Shown: piece by piece, positions 18,058 through 25,067 of the stretch | Numbering within the stretch: the first letter of the stretch is position 1 | Layout: each line of letters begins with the position of its first letter | Assembly: GCF_038593265.1 (NCBI RefSeq) | Contig: NZ_CP151979.1 | Span: forward strand, 1,178,001-1,242,000 | Direction of reading: 5' to 3' | Origin: Ureibacillus sp. FSL W7-1570 | Lineage (GTDB): Bacteria > Bacillota > Bacilli > Bacillales_A > Planococcaceae | Length of the DNA stretch: 64,000 nt | Made by a program: the position numbers and the translations under genes | Notes under the pieces: generated by a model | What the model was told of the DNA's origin: nothing | What the model saw: only the letters and a program-made list of their open reading frames with translations | The model's database searches: none

Positions 18058-18087
18058 TCTTAATGGAATTCTTAAGAATCTCTTAAG
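18058..18087. promoter_or_regulatory. Array of three TCTTAA motifs upstream of the NlpC-like gene
   Basis: TCTTAA at 18058, 18070 and 18081 (steps 12 and 11). The core CTTAAG is self-complementary, so the motif equals the TTAAGA array at 16660-16699. Lies 65-95 bases upstream of the start at 17993, suggesting autoregulation of the module. Confidence 0.55.
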
Positions 18088-18120
18088 TTTTACAAATGTT
18101 GAATGGAATGCGATTCATAG

Positions 18121-18178
18121 TGTTGACATTTTATATCACCTGTAATATATTTATTACAGGTGAAACAAAATGTCAACA
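18121..18178 (+). promoter_or_regulatory. Promoter embedded in a 58-bp nested palindrome (candidate ArsR-type operator)
   Basis: Two perfect 12-bp inverted repeats share one centre: the outer pair TGTTGACATTTT/AAAATGTCAACA (18121-18132, 18167-18178) and the inner pair TCACCTGTAATA/TATTACAGGTGA (18136-18147, 18152-18163). Within it lie TTGACA (18123-18128) and TATATT (18146-18151) separated by 17 bases, a good sigma-A promoter for the operon starting at 18197. A repressor bound here would cover both promoter elements. Confidence 0.7.
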
Positions 18179-18196
18179 TAGGGGGGTAAAAAATTA

Positions 18197-18577
18197 GTGA
18201 GGCTTAGATTGACTAATGAATTCGTTATTTATTTTCTCATCAGAGTTAGTCTCGTGATTTTTATCCGATTGACCGAGTTGTTCCGATTAAGTTCAGCCTA
18301 CACTCATATTCACTTAGCCGGTTGGGGAATGATTGCATTGGCAGGAATGATCTACCACGTTTTTCAAACAGCGGGTGCGACCAAATTAACACAAGTTCAT
18401 GATCAATTTCTGATGATTGGAATACCACTGTTATGCATAGATATAATTTTTTCTAGACTGGGACAATATGAAATAGGTAGTTTAATCAATTGGGTTGGCG
18501 GGATTCTCATCCTTTTCGGTGTAATATTTTTTGTCATTAACGCTATGAATAATGTGAGAGTAATGGCTCGATCATGA
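18197..18577 (+). CDS. Small cytochrome-oxidase-subunit-I-like membrane protein
   Basis: 126 residues, four predicted membrane helices. The stretch THIHLAGWGMIALAGMIYHVF places His-x-His, Gly-Trp and a further His as in the haem-binding helices of heme-copper oxidase subunit I, and a later His lies in LTQVHDQF. Short Bacillus proteins of this kind are often annotated cytochrome-c oxidase, but they lack the full 12-helix enzyme and their role is unknown. Haem binding is inference. The start is GTG 18197, 10 bases after GGGGGG. Its stop overlaps the regulator start (ATGA). Confidence 0.65.
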   Translation: MRLRLTNEFVIYFLIRVSLVIFIRLTELFRLSSAYTHIHLAGWGMIALAGMIYHVFQTAGATKLTQVHDQFLMIGIPLLCIDIIFSRLGQYEIGSLINWVGGILILFGVIFFVINAMNNVRVMARS

Positions 18578-18906
18578 TTAAAGAACCTGTAAATGGTGAT
18601 GAGCTTCTAGCCTTATTTGAAGCCCTTTCCAATCCACACCGTATGAGAATCATCGCTATTTTGGCTAATGGAAGACAATATGTCAGTCAATTAGCTCGGG
18701 AAGCTGAAATGAGTCGTCCTTTACTTTACATGCATCTACAAAAATTAGAAAATGCCGGCATTGTAAATACTAAAATGGAAGTTTCCGATGATGGAAAAGC
18801 AATGAAATACTATGAACTTGTAAACTTTGATTTCCATATTACACAGGACTTAATCAAAGAGGCTGTTAAAACATTATCAATAAAAAAGAAAGAAGGTAAA
18901 AAATAA
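18574..18906 (+). CDS. ArsR-type winged-helix transcriptional regulator
   Basis: 110 residues with the ArsR-like fold: FEALSNPHRMRIIAILANGRQYVSQLAREAEMSRPLLYMHLQKLENAGIV forms the helix-turn-helix and wing. No metal-binding ELCVCDL motif is present, so it is not a classical metal sensor. Start overlaps the upstream gene by ATGA. Probably the repressor of its own operon at the 58-bp palindrome. Confidence 0.88.
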   Translation: MIKEPVNGDELLALFEALSNPHRMRIIAILANGRQYVSQLAREAEMSRPLLYMHLQKLENAGIVNTKMEVSDDGKAMKYYELVNFDFHITQDLIKEAVKTLSIKKKEGKK

Positions 18907-19163
18907 TGAGTGAAGAAGTCATTTGGGGTTTAGCAGGAATGGCATTTGTAGTATTAGTTGTGGCAATTTTGTTCATTCCAATTGCAAAAATCGCACAAAC
19001 AAAAATTCAAACAACCAAAGAAGAAGTCTATCAAAAATTAGCAGCAGAAGCAATTGAAGCACAAAAGGAAACAAATAGAATTAACGAAAAACTTGCAGAT
19101 GAAATTTCAGATTTAAAAGAAAAAATCGCTTCAATTGAACGTATTTTGAAAGAAGTAGAATAG
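18906..19163 (+). CDS. Small membrane-anchored coiled-coil protein
   Basis: 85 residues: a membrane helix (about 6-27, WGLAGMAFVVLVVAILFI) then a charged coiled coil to the end (INEKLADEISDLKEKIASIERILKEVE). Start ATG 18906 overlaps the regulator stop in TAATG, so it is the third gene of the operon. No family is recognised; the shape suggests a scaffold or partner for the membrane protein at 18197. Confidence 0.75.
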   Translation: MSEEVIWGLAGMAFVVLVVAILFIPIAKIAQTKIQTTKEEVYQKLAAEAIEAQKETNRINEKLADEISDLKEKIASIERILKEVE

Positions 19164-19181
19164 CAAATCTGTTTGATAAAC

Positions 19182-19236
19182 GAAGGGGGATCCAAAAGGT
19201 CTTCAATGACTGATGGATCCTCCCTTCTCTATTTTT
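19182..19236 (+). terminator. Terminator of the 18197-19163 operon
   Basis: Hairpin arms AAGGGGGATCCA (19184-19194) and TGGATCCTCCCTT (19214-19225) around a 19-base loop, followed by a T-rich tail. Confidence 0.7.
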
Positions 19237-19343
19237 ATGCTATTTTTCGTAGGATGCTCATTGCCTGAGGGACAATATGTTTTATCCATATTATGTTGCC
19301 AAAATTTCTATTTAACAGTACTTTTATTAGTACATTTACATAT

Positions 19344-19370
19344 ACAATGAGAAATATTGATCATATATTA
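19344..19370 (+). promoter_or_regulatory. Sigma-K-like promoter
   Basis: AC (19344-19345), 16 bases, CATATATTA (19362-19370), matching the established mother-cell sigma-K pattern AC-N16/17-CATANNNTA. It lies 30 bases upstream of the start at 19400. Confidence 0.5.
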
Positions 19371-19399
19371 ATTAATAAACTAGTTAAAGAGGTGTCACC

Positions 19400-19846
19400 T
19401 TGCGACTGGGATCATGTGGAAGTTGCAAAGAGCCTGAAAATCAACCAAGTCTATTTTCATCTCAGACAGAAGTGGATTTGTCAATTCCCTTTGGTGTTGG
19501 TACTGAAACACCGGTATTAATGTTATCCGTTCCAACCACATCAAATGCTCAATCTATTTTTATTAATGGACTTGTTCAAGTTCAAAGTATAATTCCGTTA
19601 GGTTTATTGTCATATCAGTATGGAGTCAGATTAAGAATCCGCCGAAATGGAACTCTTTTGTTTACTCAAACTTTACAACAAGGAAATTCTATTACATTAA
19701 CTTTATCTTTTACACAGATTGGCGCCATTCCAATTTCTATTGTTGATACGAATCCTACTCTCGGTACTAATAATTATACTGTTACATTAGAGTTTTTTCT
19801 GAGGTCTGCTACTGGAGTATCTTACCGCTCAATCGCGCTCTATTAA
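19400..19846 (+). CDS. Beta-rich protein, probable spore-surface component
   Basis: 148 residues beginning MRLGSCGSCKEPENQ and continuing as alternating hydrophobic/polar strands rich in Thr, Asn and Ser (SVPTTSNAQSIFINGLVQV, QQGNSITLTLSFTQIG, TNNYTVTLEFFLRS), a pattern expected of a jelly-roll or TNF-like fold as in exosporium proteins. No transmembrane helix. The start is TTG 19400 with SD AAAGAGGTG five bases upstream. The sigma-K-like promoter supports late mother-cell expression. I cannot name a family with certainty. Confidence 0.55.
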   Translation: MRLGSCGSCKEPENQPSLFSSQTEVDLSIPFGVGTETPVLMLSVPTTSNAQSIFINGLVQVQSIIPLGLLSYQYGVRLRIRRNGTLLFTQTLQQGNSITLTLSFTQIGAIPISIVDTNPTLGTNNYTVTLEFFLRSATGVSYRSIALY

Positions 19847-19913
19847 TGCCCTAGTGATATAAAATATCCTACTGTTTAGGTAAAACTCTTAATCGTTCAT
19901 ATACTTAAAAAAA

Positions 19914-19934
19914 CCTATTGATTCAATCAATAGG
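19914..19934. repeat. Hairpin abutting the left end of IS copy B
   Basis: Perfect palindrome with 10-bp arms CCTATTGATT/AATCAATAGG around one base. An A-run precedes it on the plus strand, so on the minus strand it reads as a terminator. The IS end begins at the next base. Confidence 0.75.
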
Positions 19935-20029
19935 TCAGCTTGTAGACAAAGTCCCTAACTAGTGGCCAAATCTACAGGCTTTTTTTGTATAATAGGGATA
20001 GAATTCTTGGTTAACGGGGGAAATTTAGG

Positions 20030-21385
20030 ATGTTATCGAAGCGTACTGACAATAATCGAAATCAATTGGAAATGGTGGCTCTTGATCAATTGGTTCCAGA
20101 AGATCATTTGGTAAGGAAGATTGAACAAGCCATAGACTTTGATTTTATTTACGATCTTGTCAAAGATACCTATTGCCTAGATAACGGAAGGCCTAGTATT
20201 GATCCTGTTGTGCTCATTAAAATGGTCTTTGTGCAGTATTTATTTGGTATTCGATCCATGCGTCAAACGATCAAAGAAATTGAAACCAACGTGGCGTATC
20301 GATGGTTCTTAGGATATGGTTTCACAGAGAAAATTCCTCATTTTTCAACGTTCGGCAAGAATTATGTTCGTCGTTTTCAAGGTACTGATTTATTTGAACA
20401 GATTTTTTATCGTATTTTAAAAGAAGCGATGAATAAAGGATTAGTGGATGCATCTGTTGCCTTTATTGATTCAACACATGTCAAAGCGAGCGCCAATAAA
20501 AAGAAGTTCGATAAGAAAATTGTCCGGGCAGAAACAAAAAGCTATCAAGCGCAATTAGAGTTAGAGATTAACCAAGACCGTGAAAACCATGGAAAAAAGC
20601 CCTTTCCCCCGAAAGAGAATGAAGAAACCAAGGAAATAAAGGTCAGTACAACCGATCCTGATAGTGGCTATTACGTAAAAGATGAACGGGAAAAGATGTT
20701 TGCCTATTCTTTTCATACCGCCTGTGATGCAAAAGGCTTTGTCTTAGCTACCAAGGTAACGGGAGCGAATATTCATGATAGTCAGGTGTTTGGTCAATTA
20801 CTCGAACAAGTCATCGAAAAAGTAGGCAAACCAACTGCAGTAGCCGTAGATGCCGGATACAAAACCCCAGCGAATGCGAAAAGTCTATTGGATAAAGAGA
20901 TTCGTCCAGTCATGCCATATACAAGGCCTAGAACAAAGGACGGTTTCTTTAAAAAGTATGAATATGTATACGATGAGCATTATGATTGTTATATCTGCCC
21001 AAACAACCAAACTCTTGAATACCGAACAACAACAAGAGAAGGATATCGACAGTACGCTTCGAAACCGGAAATATGTAAAACGTGCCCATTTTTAGAAAAG
21101 TGTACCCAAAGTAAAGATCACACTAAATTTATTCATCGCCACATTTGGGAGCACTATGTGGAAGAAGTCGACCACTTAAGACATACAGAAATCAATAGAA
21201 ATATATATGATAAGCGCAAAGAAACGATTGAACGGGTCTTTGCCGATGGAAAAGAGAAGCATGGCATGCGATGGACAACTCTACGAGGACTGGAAAAATT
21301 GTCCATGCAGGCGATGCTTACTTTCGCTGCCATGAACTTAAAGAAAATGGCAAACTGGACATGGAAAAGACCATGTCCAGCCTAA
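20030..21385 (+). CDS. IS1182-type transposase (copy B)
   Basis: 451 residues, identical to the transposase at 10468 except for two substitutions (Asp for Asn near residue 25 and Asn for Lys near residue 196). All catalytic motifs (FIDSTHVKAS, AVDAGYKTP, ETIERVFADGK) are intact. Start and spacing from the left IS end (95 bases) are the same as in copy A. The gene itself is not interrupted; only the downstream terminator is. Confidence 0.93.
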   Translation: MLSKRTDNNRNQLEMVALDQLVPEDHLVRKIEQAIDFDFIYDLVKDTYCLDNGRPSIDPVVLIKMVFVQYLFGIRSMRQTIKEIETNVAYRWFLGYGFTEKIPHFSTFGKNYVRRFQGTDLFEQIFYRILKEAMNKGLVDASVAFIDSTHVKASANKKKFDKKIVRAETKSYQAQLELEINQDRENHGKKPFPPKENEETKEIKVSTTDPDSGYYVKDEREKMFAYSFHTACDAKGFVLATKVTGANIHDSQVFGQLLEQVIEKVGKPTAVAVDAGYKTPANAKSLLDKEIRPVMPYTRPRTKDGFFKKYEYVYDEHYDCYICPNNQTLEYRTTTREGYRQYASKPEICKTCPFLEKCTQSKDHTKFIHRHIWEHYVEEVDHLRHTEINRNIYDKRKETIERVFADGKEKHGMRWTTLRGLEKLSMQAMLTFAAMNLKKMANWTWKRPCPA

Positions 21386-21428
21386 ATAAGACAAGAATCT
21401 TAGAAAATGATGAGCAAAAAAAGACAAA

Positions 21429-23250
21429 GAGGTTGGGACAAAACCCCCTCTAAAATGGAAACAGCCCATGAAATTTTGGAATGAAATTTCATGGGCTGTT
21501 TTTCATTTTTTCAATAAAAAATAAGGACCTCTTCTGTTAAAATTAAGTTAGCACACAAAACCTAACAGAAAGAAGGGTCCTTATGTTCAAATATTATAAC
21601 ATGAATCAATTAGTTTTGCCTCTAGATTTAGAAATAAAATTACAAGAAAATGATATTGCCTTCCACATTCACCATTTAGTTGAAAGTATTCCAGATGAAG
21701 CCTTCCAGCCGTTTCTTCGAAATACAGGTTGTCCTGCTTATCATCCACGCATGATGCTAAAAATTATTTTGTGTGCCTATTCGCAGTCTGTCTTTTCAGG
21801 TCGAAAAATTGAAGCGCTATTAAAGGACAGTATACGAATGATGTGGTTGGCACAAGGATATGAACCAAGTTATCGGACGATCAATCGTTTTCGTGTGCAT
21901 CCGGAAGTAAAAGAATTAATTCGTCAATGTTTTGTCCAATTCCGTTGCCAACTGGTGGAAGAAAAGTTAATCGATCAAGAAGCCATTTTTATCGATGGTA
22001 CGAAGATTGAAGCGAATGCCAATAAATTTACTTTCGTATGGAAGAAATCCATTGAAAAATACAACCAAAACTTAATTGAAAAGTCCAATCAGTTATACAA
22101 CGAACTATTAGAAAAAGAAATCATCCCTGAAATGGAGCGGGAAAGTGATGGGGAATTGTCCGTAGAAGAACTCGCTCAAATGGTGCAACAAGTCGATGAA
22201 GTCATTAAGGAATATGACCAAAAAATCGAATCATCGCCCGATGCCACAGAACGAAAAGCATTAAGAAGCGAACGAAAATATCCAAAACAAGCGTACAAAC
22301 AATTAATAGACTTCATTCTACGCAAACAAAAGTATCAAAAAGCCTTGGACATCTTGGGGGAACGAAATAGTTATTCCAAAACCGACCCGGATGCGACGTT
22401 CATGCGAATGAAAGACGACTATATGAAAAACGGTCAATTGAAAGCTGGATACAACGTACAAATCGCAACAGAAGGTCAATACGCACTAGCTTATAGCATC
22501 TTTCCAAATCCTACTGATACACGTACATTAATTCCGTTCTTGAATGAGATAGAAAAGGATTATTTTCCGTTGCCAAAGTACATTGTCGCAGATGCTGGTT
22601 ATGGTAGTGAACCAAACTATGAAGACATCCTTTCGAATCGAAAATGTGAGGCACTCATTCCATATACCATGTATGAGAAGGAACAAAAGAAGAAATATAA
22701 ACAAAATCCATTTCATCCAGACAATTGGACGTATGACGAAGAAAGTGATACCTACACGTGTCCGAATCAGCAACGTGTAACATTCAGATATCATTCTGTA
22801 CGTACAGATAAGACCGGTTTCAAACGAGAATTCAAAATTTACGAATGTGAAAACTGTTCAGGATGCCCATTCCGTTCATCATGTACAAAAGCAAAGGAAG
22901 GCAACCATCGAAAAGTCATGGTGAATGAAAAATGGGAACAACAAAAAGAATATGTAAGAACGAAGCTTTCAGAAGAAAAAGCAGGTTCTATTTTCCGTCA
23001 ACGTAAAATTGACGTAGAACCAGTTTTTGGATTCTTGAAGGCTAATTTGCGTTTCACTCGATTTTCCGTCCGAGGAAAATCGAAGGTAGAAAATGAAATG
23101 GGGATTGCCTTAATGGCCGTGAATTTACGGAAATACACGGCCAACAAAAATCAACTGACCAAAAATAATGGAGAGAAATGGAAAAAGGAGAATTTGAGTT
23201 GGCTCAAATTCTCCTTTTTCCTATTTTGAAGCTAGTTTTGTCCCAGCCTC
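21429..23250 (+). mobile_element. Second IS1182-family element nested in copy B (1822 bp)
   Basis: Terminal inverted repeats GAGGTTGGGACAAAA (left) and, inverted, GAGGCTGGGACAAAA (right), the well-known IS1182-group ends. Strong hairpins lie just inside both ends: a 16-bp stem around 21460-21500 and a 17-bp perfect stem at 23182-23198/23203-23219. They would insulate the transposase from read-through. No simple target duplication is seen beyond the palindromic GACAAA/TTTGTC arms of the host hairpin. Confidence 0.9.
21583..23229 (+). CDS. IS1182-family transposase
   Basis: 548-residue DDE transposase. It has N-terminal YHPRMMLKIILCAYSQ and SYRTINRFR motifs, first Asp in FIDGTKIEANANKF, a long charged insertion (about 150-260), second Asp in IVADAGYGSEPNYE, Cys cluster CENCSGCPFRSSC and Glu in DVEPVFGFLKANLRF. 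Start ATG 21583 follows AGAAAGAAGGG. Intact. The last codons run through the terminator hairpin at 23182. Confidence 0.95.
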   Translation: MFKYYNMNQLVLPLDLEIKLQENDIAFHIHHLVESIPDEAFQPFLRNTGCPAYHPRMMLKIILCAYSQSVFSGRKIEALLKDSIRMMWLAQGYEPSYRTINRFRVHPEVKELIRQCFVQFRCQLVEEKLIDQEAIFIDGTKIEANANKFTFVWKKSIEKYNQNLIEKSNQLYNELLEKEIIPEMERESDGELSVEELAQMVQQVDEVIKEYDQKIESSPDATERKALRSERKYPKQAYKQLIDFILRKQKYQKALDILGERNSYSKTDPDATFMRMKDDYMKNGQLKAGYNVQIATEGQYALAYSIFPNPTDTRTLIPFLNEIEKDYFPLPKYIVADAGYGSEPNYEDILSNRKCEALIPYTMYEKEQKKKYKQNPFHPDNWTYDEESDTYTCPNQQRVTFRYHSVRTDKTGFKREFKIYECENCSGCPFRSSCTKAKEGNHRKVMVNEKWEQQKEYVRTKLSEEKAGSIFRQRKIDVEPVFGFLKANLRFTRFSVRGKSKVENEMGIALMAVNLRKYTANKNQLTKNNGEKWKKENLSWLKFSFFLF

Positions 23251-23266
23251 TTTGTCGACAGTCTGA

Positions 23267-23293
23267 GCGCACATTCCTTTAAGAAATGTGCGC
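23267..23293. repeat. Right copy of duplicated 27-bp terminator hairpin
   Basis: Identical to 10346-10372. It lies 14 bases beyond the stop of the LysM-CAP gene (minus strand). It has lost its T-run because the IS end follows directly; the T-run is stranded at the left copy. Confidence 0.9.
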
Positions 23294-23307
23294 TTCTTGC
23301 TTCATCA

Positions 23308-23919
23308 TTATTTTTGAATGAACATTTGTGTCCAATAATGGCCGTCTTTCACATATCCCACACCGATATGCGTATAGTTTTTGTTCAAGATGTTTGCGCG
23401 GTGTCCCGGTGAGTTCATCCAAGCTTTCACCACTTGTTCCGGCGTGCTTTGGCCCATGGCAATATTTTCACCGGCGGATTTATATTGGATTCCATAGTTT
23501 GTCATCATGGTGAATGGCGAACCGTATGTTGGGCTTGTATGGTCGAAATATTTTTTATCATGCATGTCTTGGGATTTATGCTTCGCCACTCTCGCCAATT
23601 CCCAATCGGATTTTAATGCAGGCAATCCTGCTTTGGCGCGTTCCACATTGACCAATCTTACCACTTCTTCCTCATAAGCTTGGCCTTCCTTCTCCGGCAC
23701 ATTGATTTTTTGTCCCGGATAAATCAAATTCGGATTTTCCAATTGCGGATTCGCATTAATCAATTCTTGTACACCTGTTTGTGTTTTTACTGCAATTTTC
23801 CAAAGAGAATCTCCTGATGCGACTGTATATGTTCCGGCAGCGAAAGCCGTTACCGGCAATAATAATCCAATGGATAAAATGAGGGCGCCTGCGCCTTTTT
23901 TCAATTTCGTTTTCATCAT
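23308..23919 (-). CDS. Secreted LysM-CAP domain protein (SafA/YkwD-like)
   Basis: About 203 residues: signal peptide (KKGAGALILSIGLLLPVTAFA, cleavage after AFA), a LysM peptidoglycan-binding domain (TYTVASGDSLWKIAVKTQTG...PGQKINVP, about 30-76), and a C-terminal CAP/SCP domain (VNVERAKAGLPAL, HKSQDMHDKKYFDHTSP, GENIAMGQ, SPGHRANILN). Likely exported to the cell wall or spore coat; the catalytic function of bacterial CAP domains is unclear. Several clustered ATGs follow AAAGGAAGG; 23919 or 23916 has better spacing than 23925. Its terminator has been split by the transposon. Confidence 0.9.
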   Translation of the reverse strand: MMKTKLKKGAGALILSIGLLLPVTAFAAGTYTVASGDSLWKIAVKTQTGVQELINANPQLENPNLIYPGQKINVPEKEGQAYEEEVVRLVNVERAKAGLPALKSDWELARVAKHKSQDMHDKKYFDHTSPTYGSPFTMMTNYGIQYKSAGENIAMGQSTPEQVVKAWMNSPGHRANILNKNYTHIGVGYVKDGHYWTQMFIQK

Positions 23920-24129
23920 TTCCATCCTTCCTTTCTTCTTTTGTGCAAATTCATCATAAAAGGTATTTCCGATGAATTCATCACAAAATTTCTGGAAGGA
24001 TTATTACAGTTTTATTACTTTGAAATATTAATCTTTGAACCCGTTGATAGAGCTGGCTTTTACTCTTTAAGTCTCGTAAAATATTTGAAATATATTTGAA
24101 ACAGGAATAGATTACTATCGATAATTTAG

Positions 24130-24336
24130 TTATTTGGAATCAAAATGGTATTCCATGAACGCATTCACCCAGGATGATTCTTCCTTTTTCTGTTGATGGT
24201 TGATGAAAGAATATTCTTCATCGTCCATTTCCTGAATATTTCTTCTCAAATAATAATAGGTTGAGATTTGCACAGATTTTGGCAACTTTTCGATCGAATG
24301 AATTAACTCCAGTAATTGACCATTCATCATTGACAA
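24130..24336 (-). CDS. Small hypothetical protein
   Basis: About 68 residues, predicted helical (GQLLELIHSIEKLPKSVQISTYYYLRRNIQEMDDEEYSFINH), no signal or membrane helix. SD GGGAGG at 24345-24350 is best placed for TTG 24336; ATG 24330 is an alternative. Family not recognised. The coding reality rests on the SD, composition and lack of a competing frame. Confidence 0.5.
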   Translation of the reverse strand: MSMMNGQLLELIHSIEKLPKSVQISTYYYLRRNIQEMDDEEYSFINHQQKKEESSWVNAFMEYHFDSK

Positions 24337-24351
24337 TGTACTGCCTCCCAA

Positions 24352-24754
24352 ATTCGCATATTTTCCAACTGACTTAGTAAATTTATATTGACTTGATACA
24401 TAAGTTATTCCTTTTTTAATCTAAATTTCTCTATAAAAGATATTTATAACCGTTCATTAGGAATGTTAATAGAAACGCTTCCAACAGCATTGGCCATTCC
24501 GGAAAGAAGCATCAAAAGAAAAAAATTCCGGAAAAACCTTTCCGGTATCGGCTGCTGCTGCTTTTTTCTTGATTCAATGTTTCAAAGGCCGGATCAATGG
24601 AAATTGTATGACTCCTTCATTTTTCGCTTACCTTTGGTTTTTCCCTTTCATCATTCATGGACGAAGAAAAATTGTCACCACACCGCTTTCCATTCTCGAT
24701 GCATAACATCGCCAAAAATACTCATAATGAACATGGAAAGGAGAGACTTGCAAC
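24352..24754. other. 403-base intergenic stretch without a confident gene
   Basis: I find no credible coding frame. A compact hairpin CCGGAAA/TTTCCGG (about 24522-24540) followed on the minus strand by a T-run looks like an orphan terminator. The region otherwise holds the upstream sequences of the two flanking divergent small genes. Confidence 0.5.
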
Positions 24755-24940
24755 ATGGATCATCGAAAGGATTTGGAGAATGACAAGCGCCACTTTGAAT
24801 TTGTACGTGGCAAGCAATCCGTAGGCAACCATTCAACCAGTCTTGAAGAATTTGGAATGGAAGAAGAGTTTCATCTCCCAAAAAAGAAAGAACACCCGTC
24901 CATTCGCGAAAGGCATGATCAATTTTTTGAAAAGGAATAA
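24755..24940 (+). CDS. Small hydrophilic hypothetical protein
   Basis: 61 residues, strongly charged (MDHRKDLENDKRHFEFVRGKQ..., ending IRERHDQFFEKE), no membrane segment. ATG 24755 is preceded by AAAGGAGAG with about 9 bases spacing, and the gene ends in front of a good terminator at 24982. Conserved small soluble proteins like this occur in spore formers, but I do not recognise the family. Confidence 0.6.
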   Translation: MDHRKDLENDKRHFEFVRGKQSVGNHSTSLEEFGMEEEFHLPKKKEHPSIRERHDQFFEKE

Positions 24941-24981
24941 GTTATATGTGAAACAACCTCCTGTTATGAATACTTGCATCC

Positions 24982-25008
24982 AAAAAGAGCGAAAACCGCT
25001 CTTTTTTT
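24982..25008 (+). terminator. Terminator after the 61-residue gene
   Basis: Stem AAAGAGCG/CGCTCTTT with 5-base loop, followed by a run of T. Confidence 0.8.
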
Positions 25009-25022
25009 GTGTTATTGGCAAT

Positions 25023-25052
25023 AAAAAAAGCCGCCCAGATCATCTGGACAGC
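25023..25052 (-). terminator. Terminator of the isochorismatase-family gene
   Basis: Minus-strand hairpin GTCCAGA/TCTGGGC with 3-base loop, followed by GGC and seven T, just beyond the stop at 25068. Confidence 0.75.
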
Positions 25053-25067
25053 CCTTATCGCACCTTA

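Larger units (their letters stand above)
10373..23266. mobile_element. 12.9-kb composite transposon
   Basis: Two directly repeated IS1182-type copies bound the segment. The outermost flanks are identical 27-bp hairpins (10346-10372 and 23267-23293), while the two inner flanks are unrelated to them. That is the signature of one insertion of the whole unit with target duplication. Cargo: IS21 remnant, peptide-sensing/export module, ArsR operon and beta-rich spore-type protein. Confidence 0.8.
19935..23266 (+). mobile_element. IS1182-type insertion sequence, copy B, interrupted by a second IS
   Basis: Same left end as copy A (TCAGCTTGTAGACAAA) and same right end (TTTGTCGACAGTCTGA, ending 23266). 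Five base differences from copy A were noted by eye. The terminator hairpin near its right end is replaced by the element at 21429-23250, leaving only the GACAAA and TTTGTC arms. Confidence 0.88.

Noticed and set aside
19293-19520. 75-residue plus-strand frame ahead of the beta-rich protein
   Set aside because: Overlaps the sigma-K-like promoter and the better supported gene at 19400 in another frame; no SD.
10346-23293. Two independent IS insertions instead of one composite unit
   Set aside because: Independent insertions would each carry matching flanks; here only the outer flanks match each other. It remains possible that one IS inserted first and the rest arrived by recombination.
24463-24783. 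106-residue frame in the 24352-24754 gap
   Set aside because: Composition rich in Phe, Cys and His, no usable SD spacing, and it runs into the gene at 24755 that has a strong SD.
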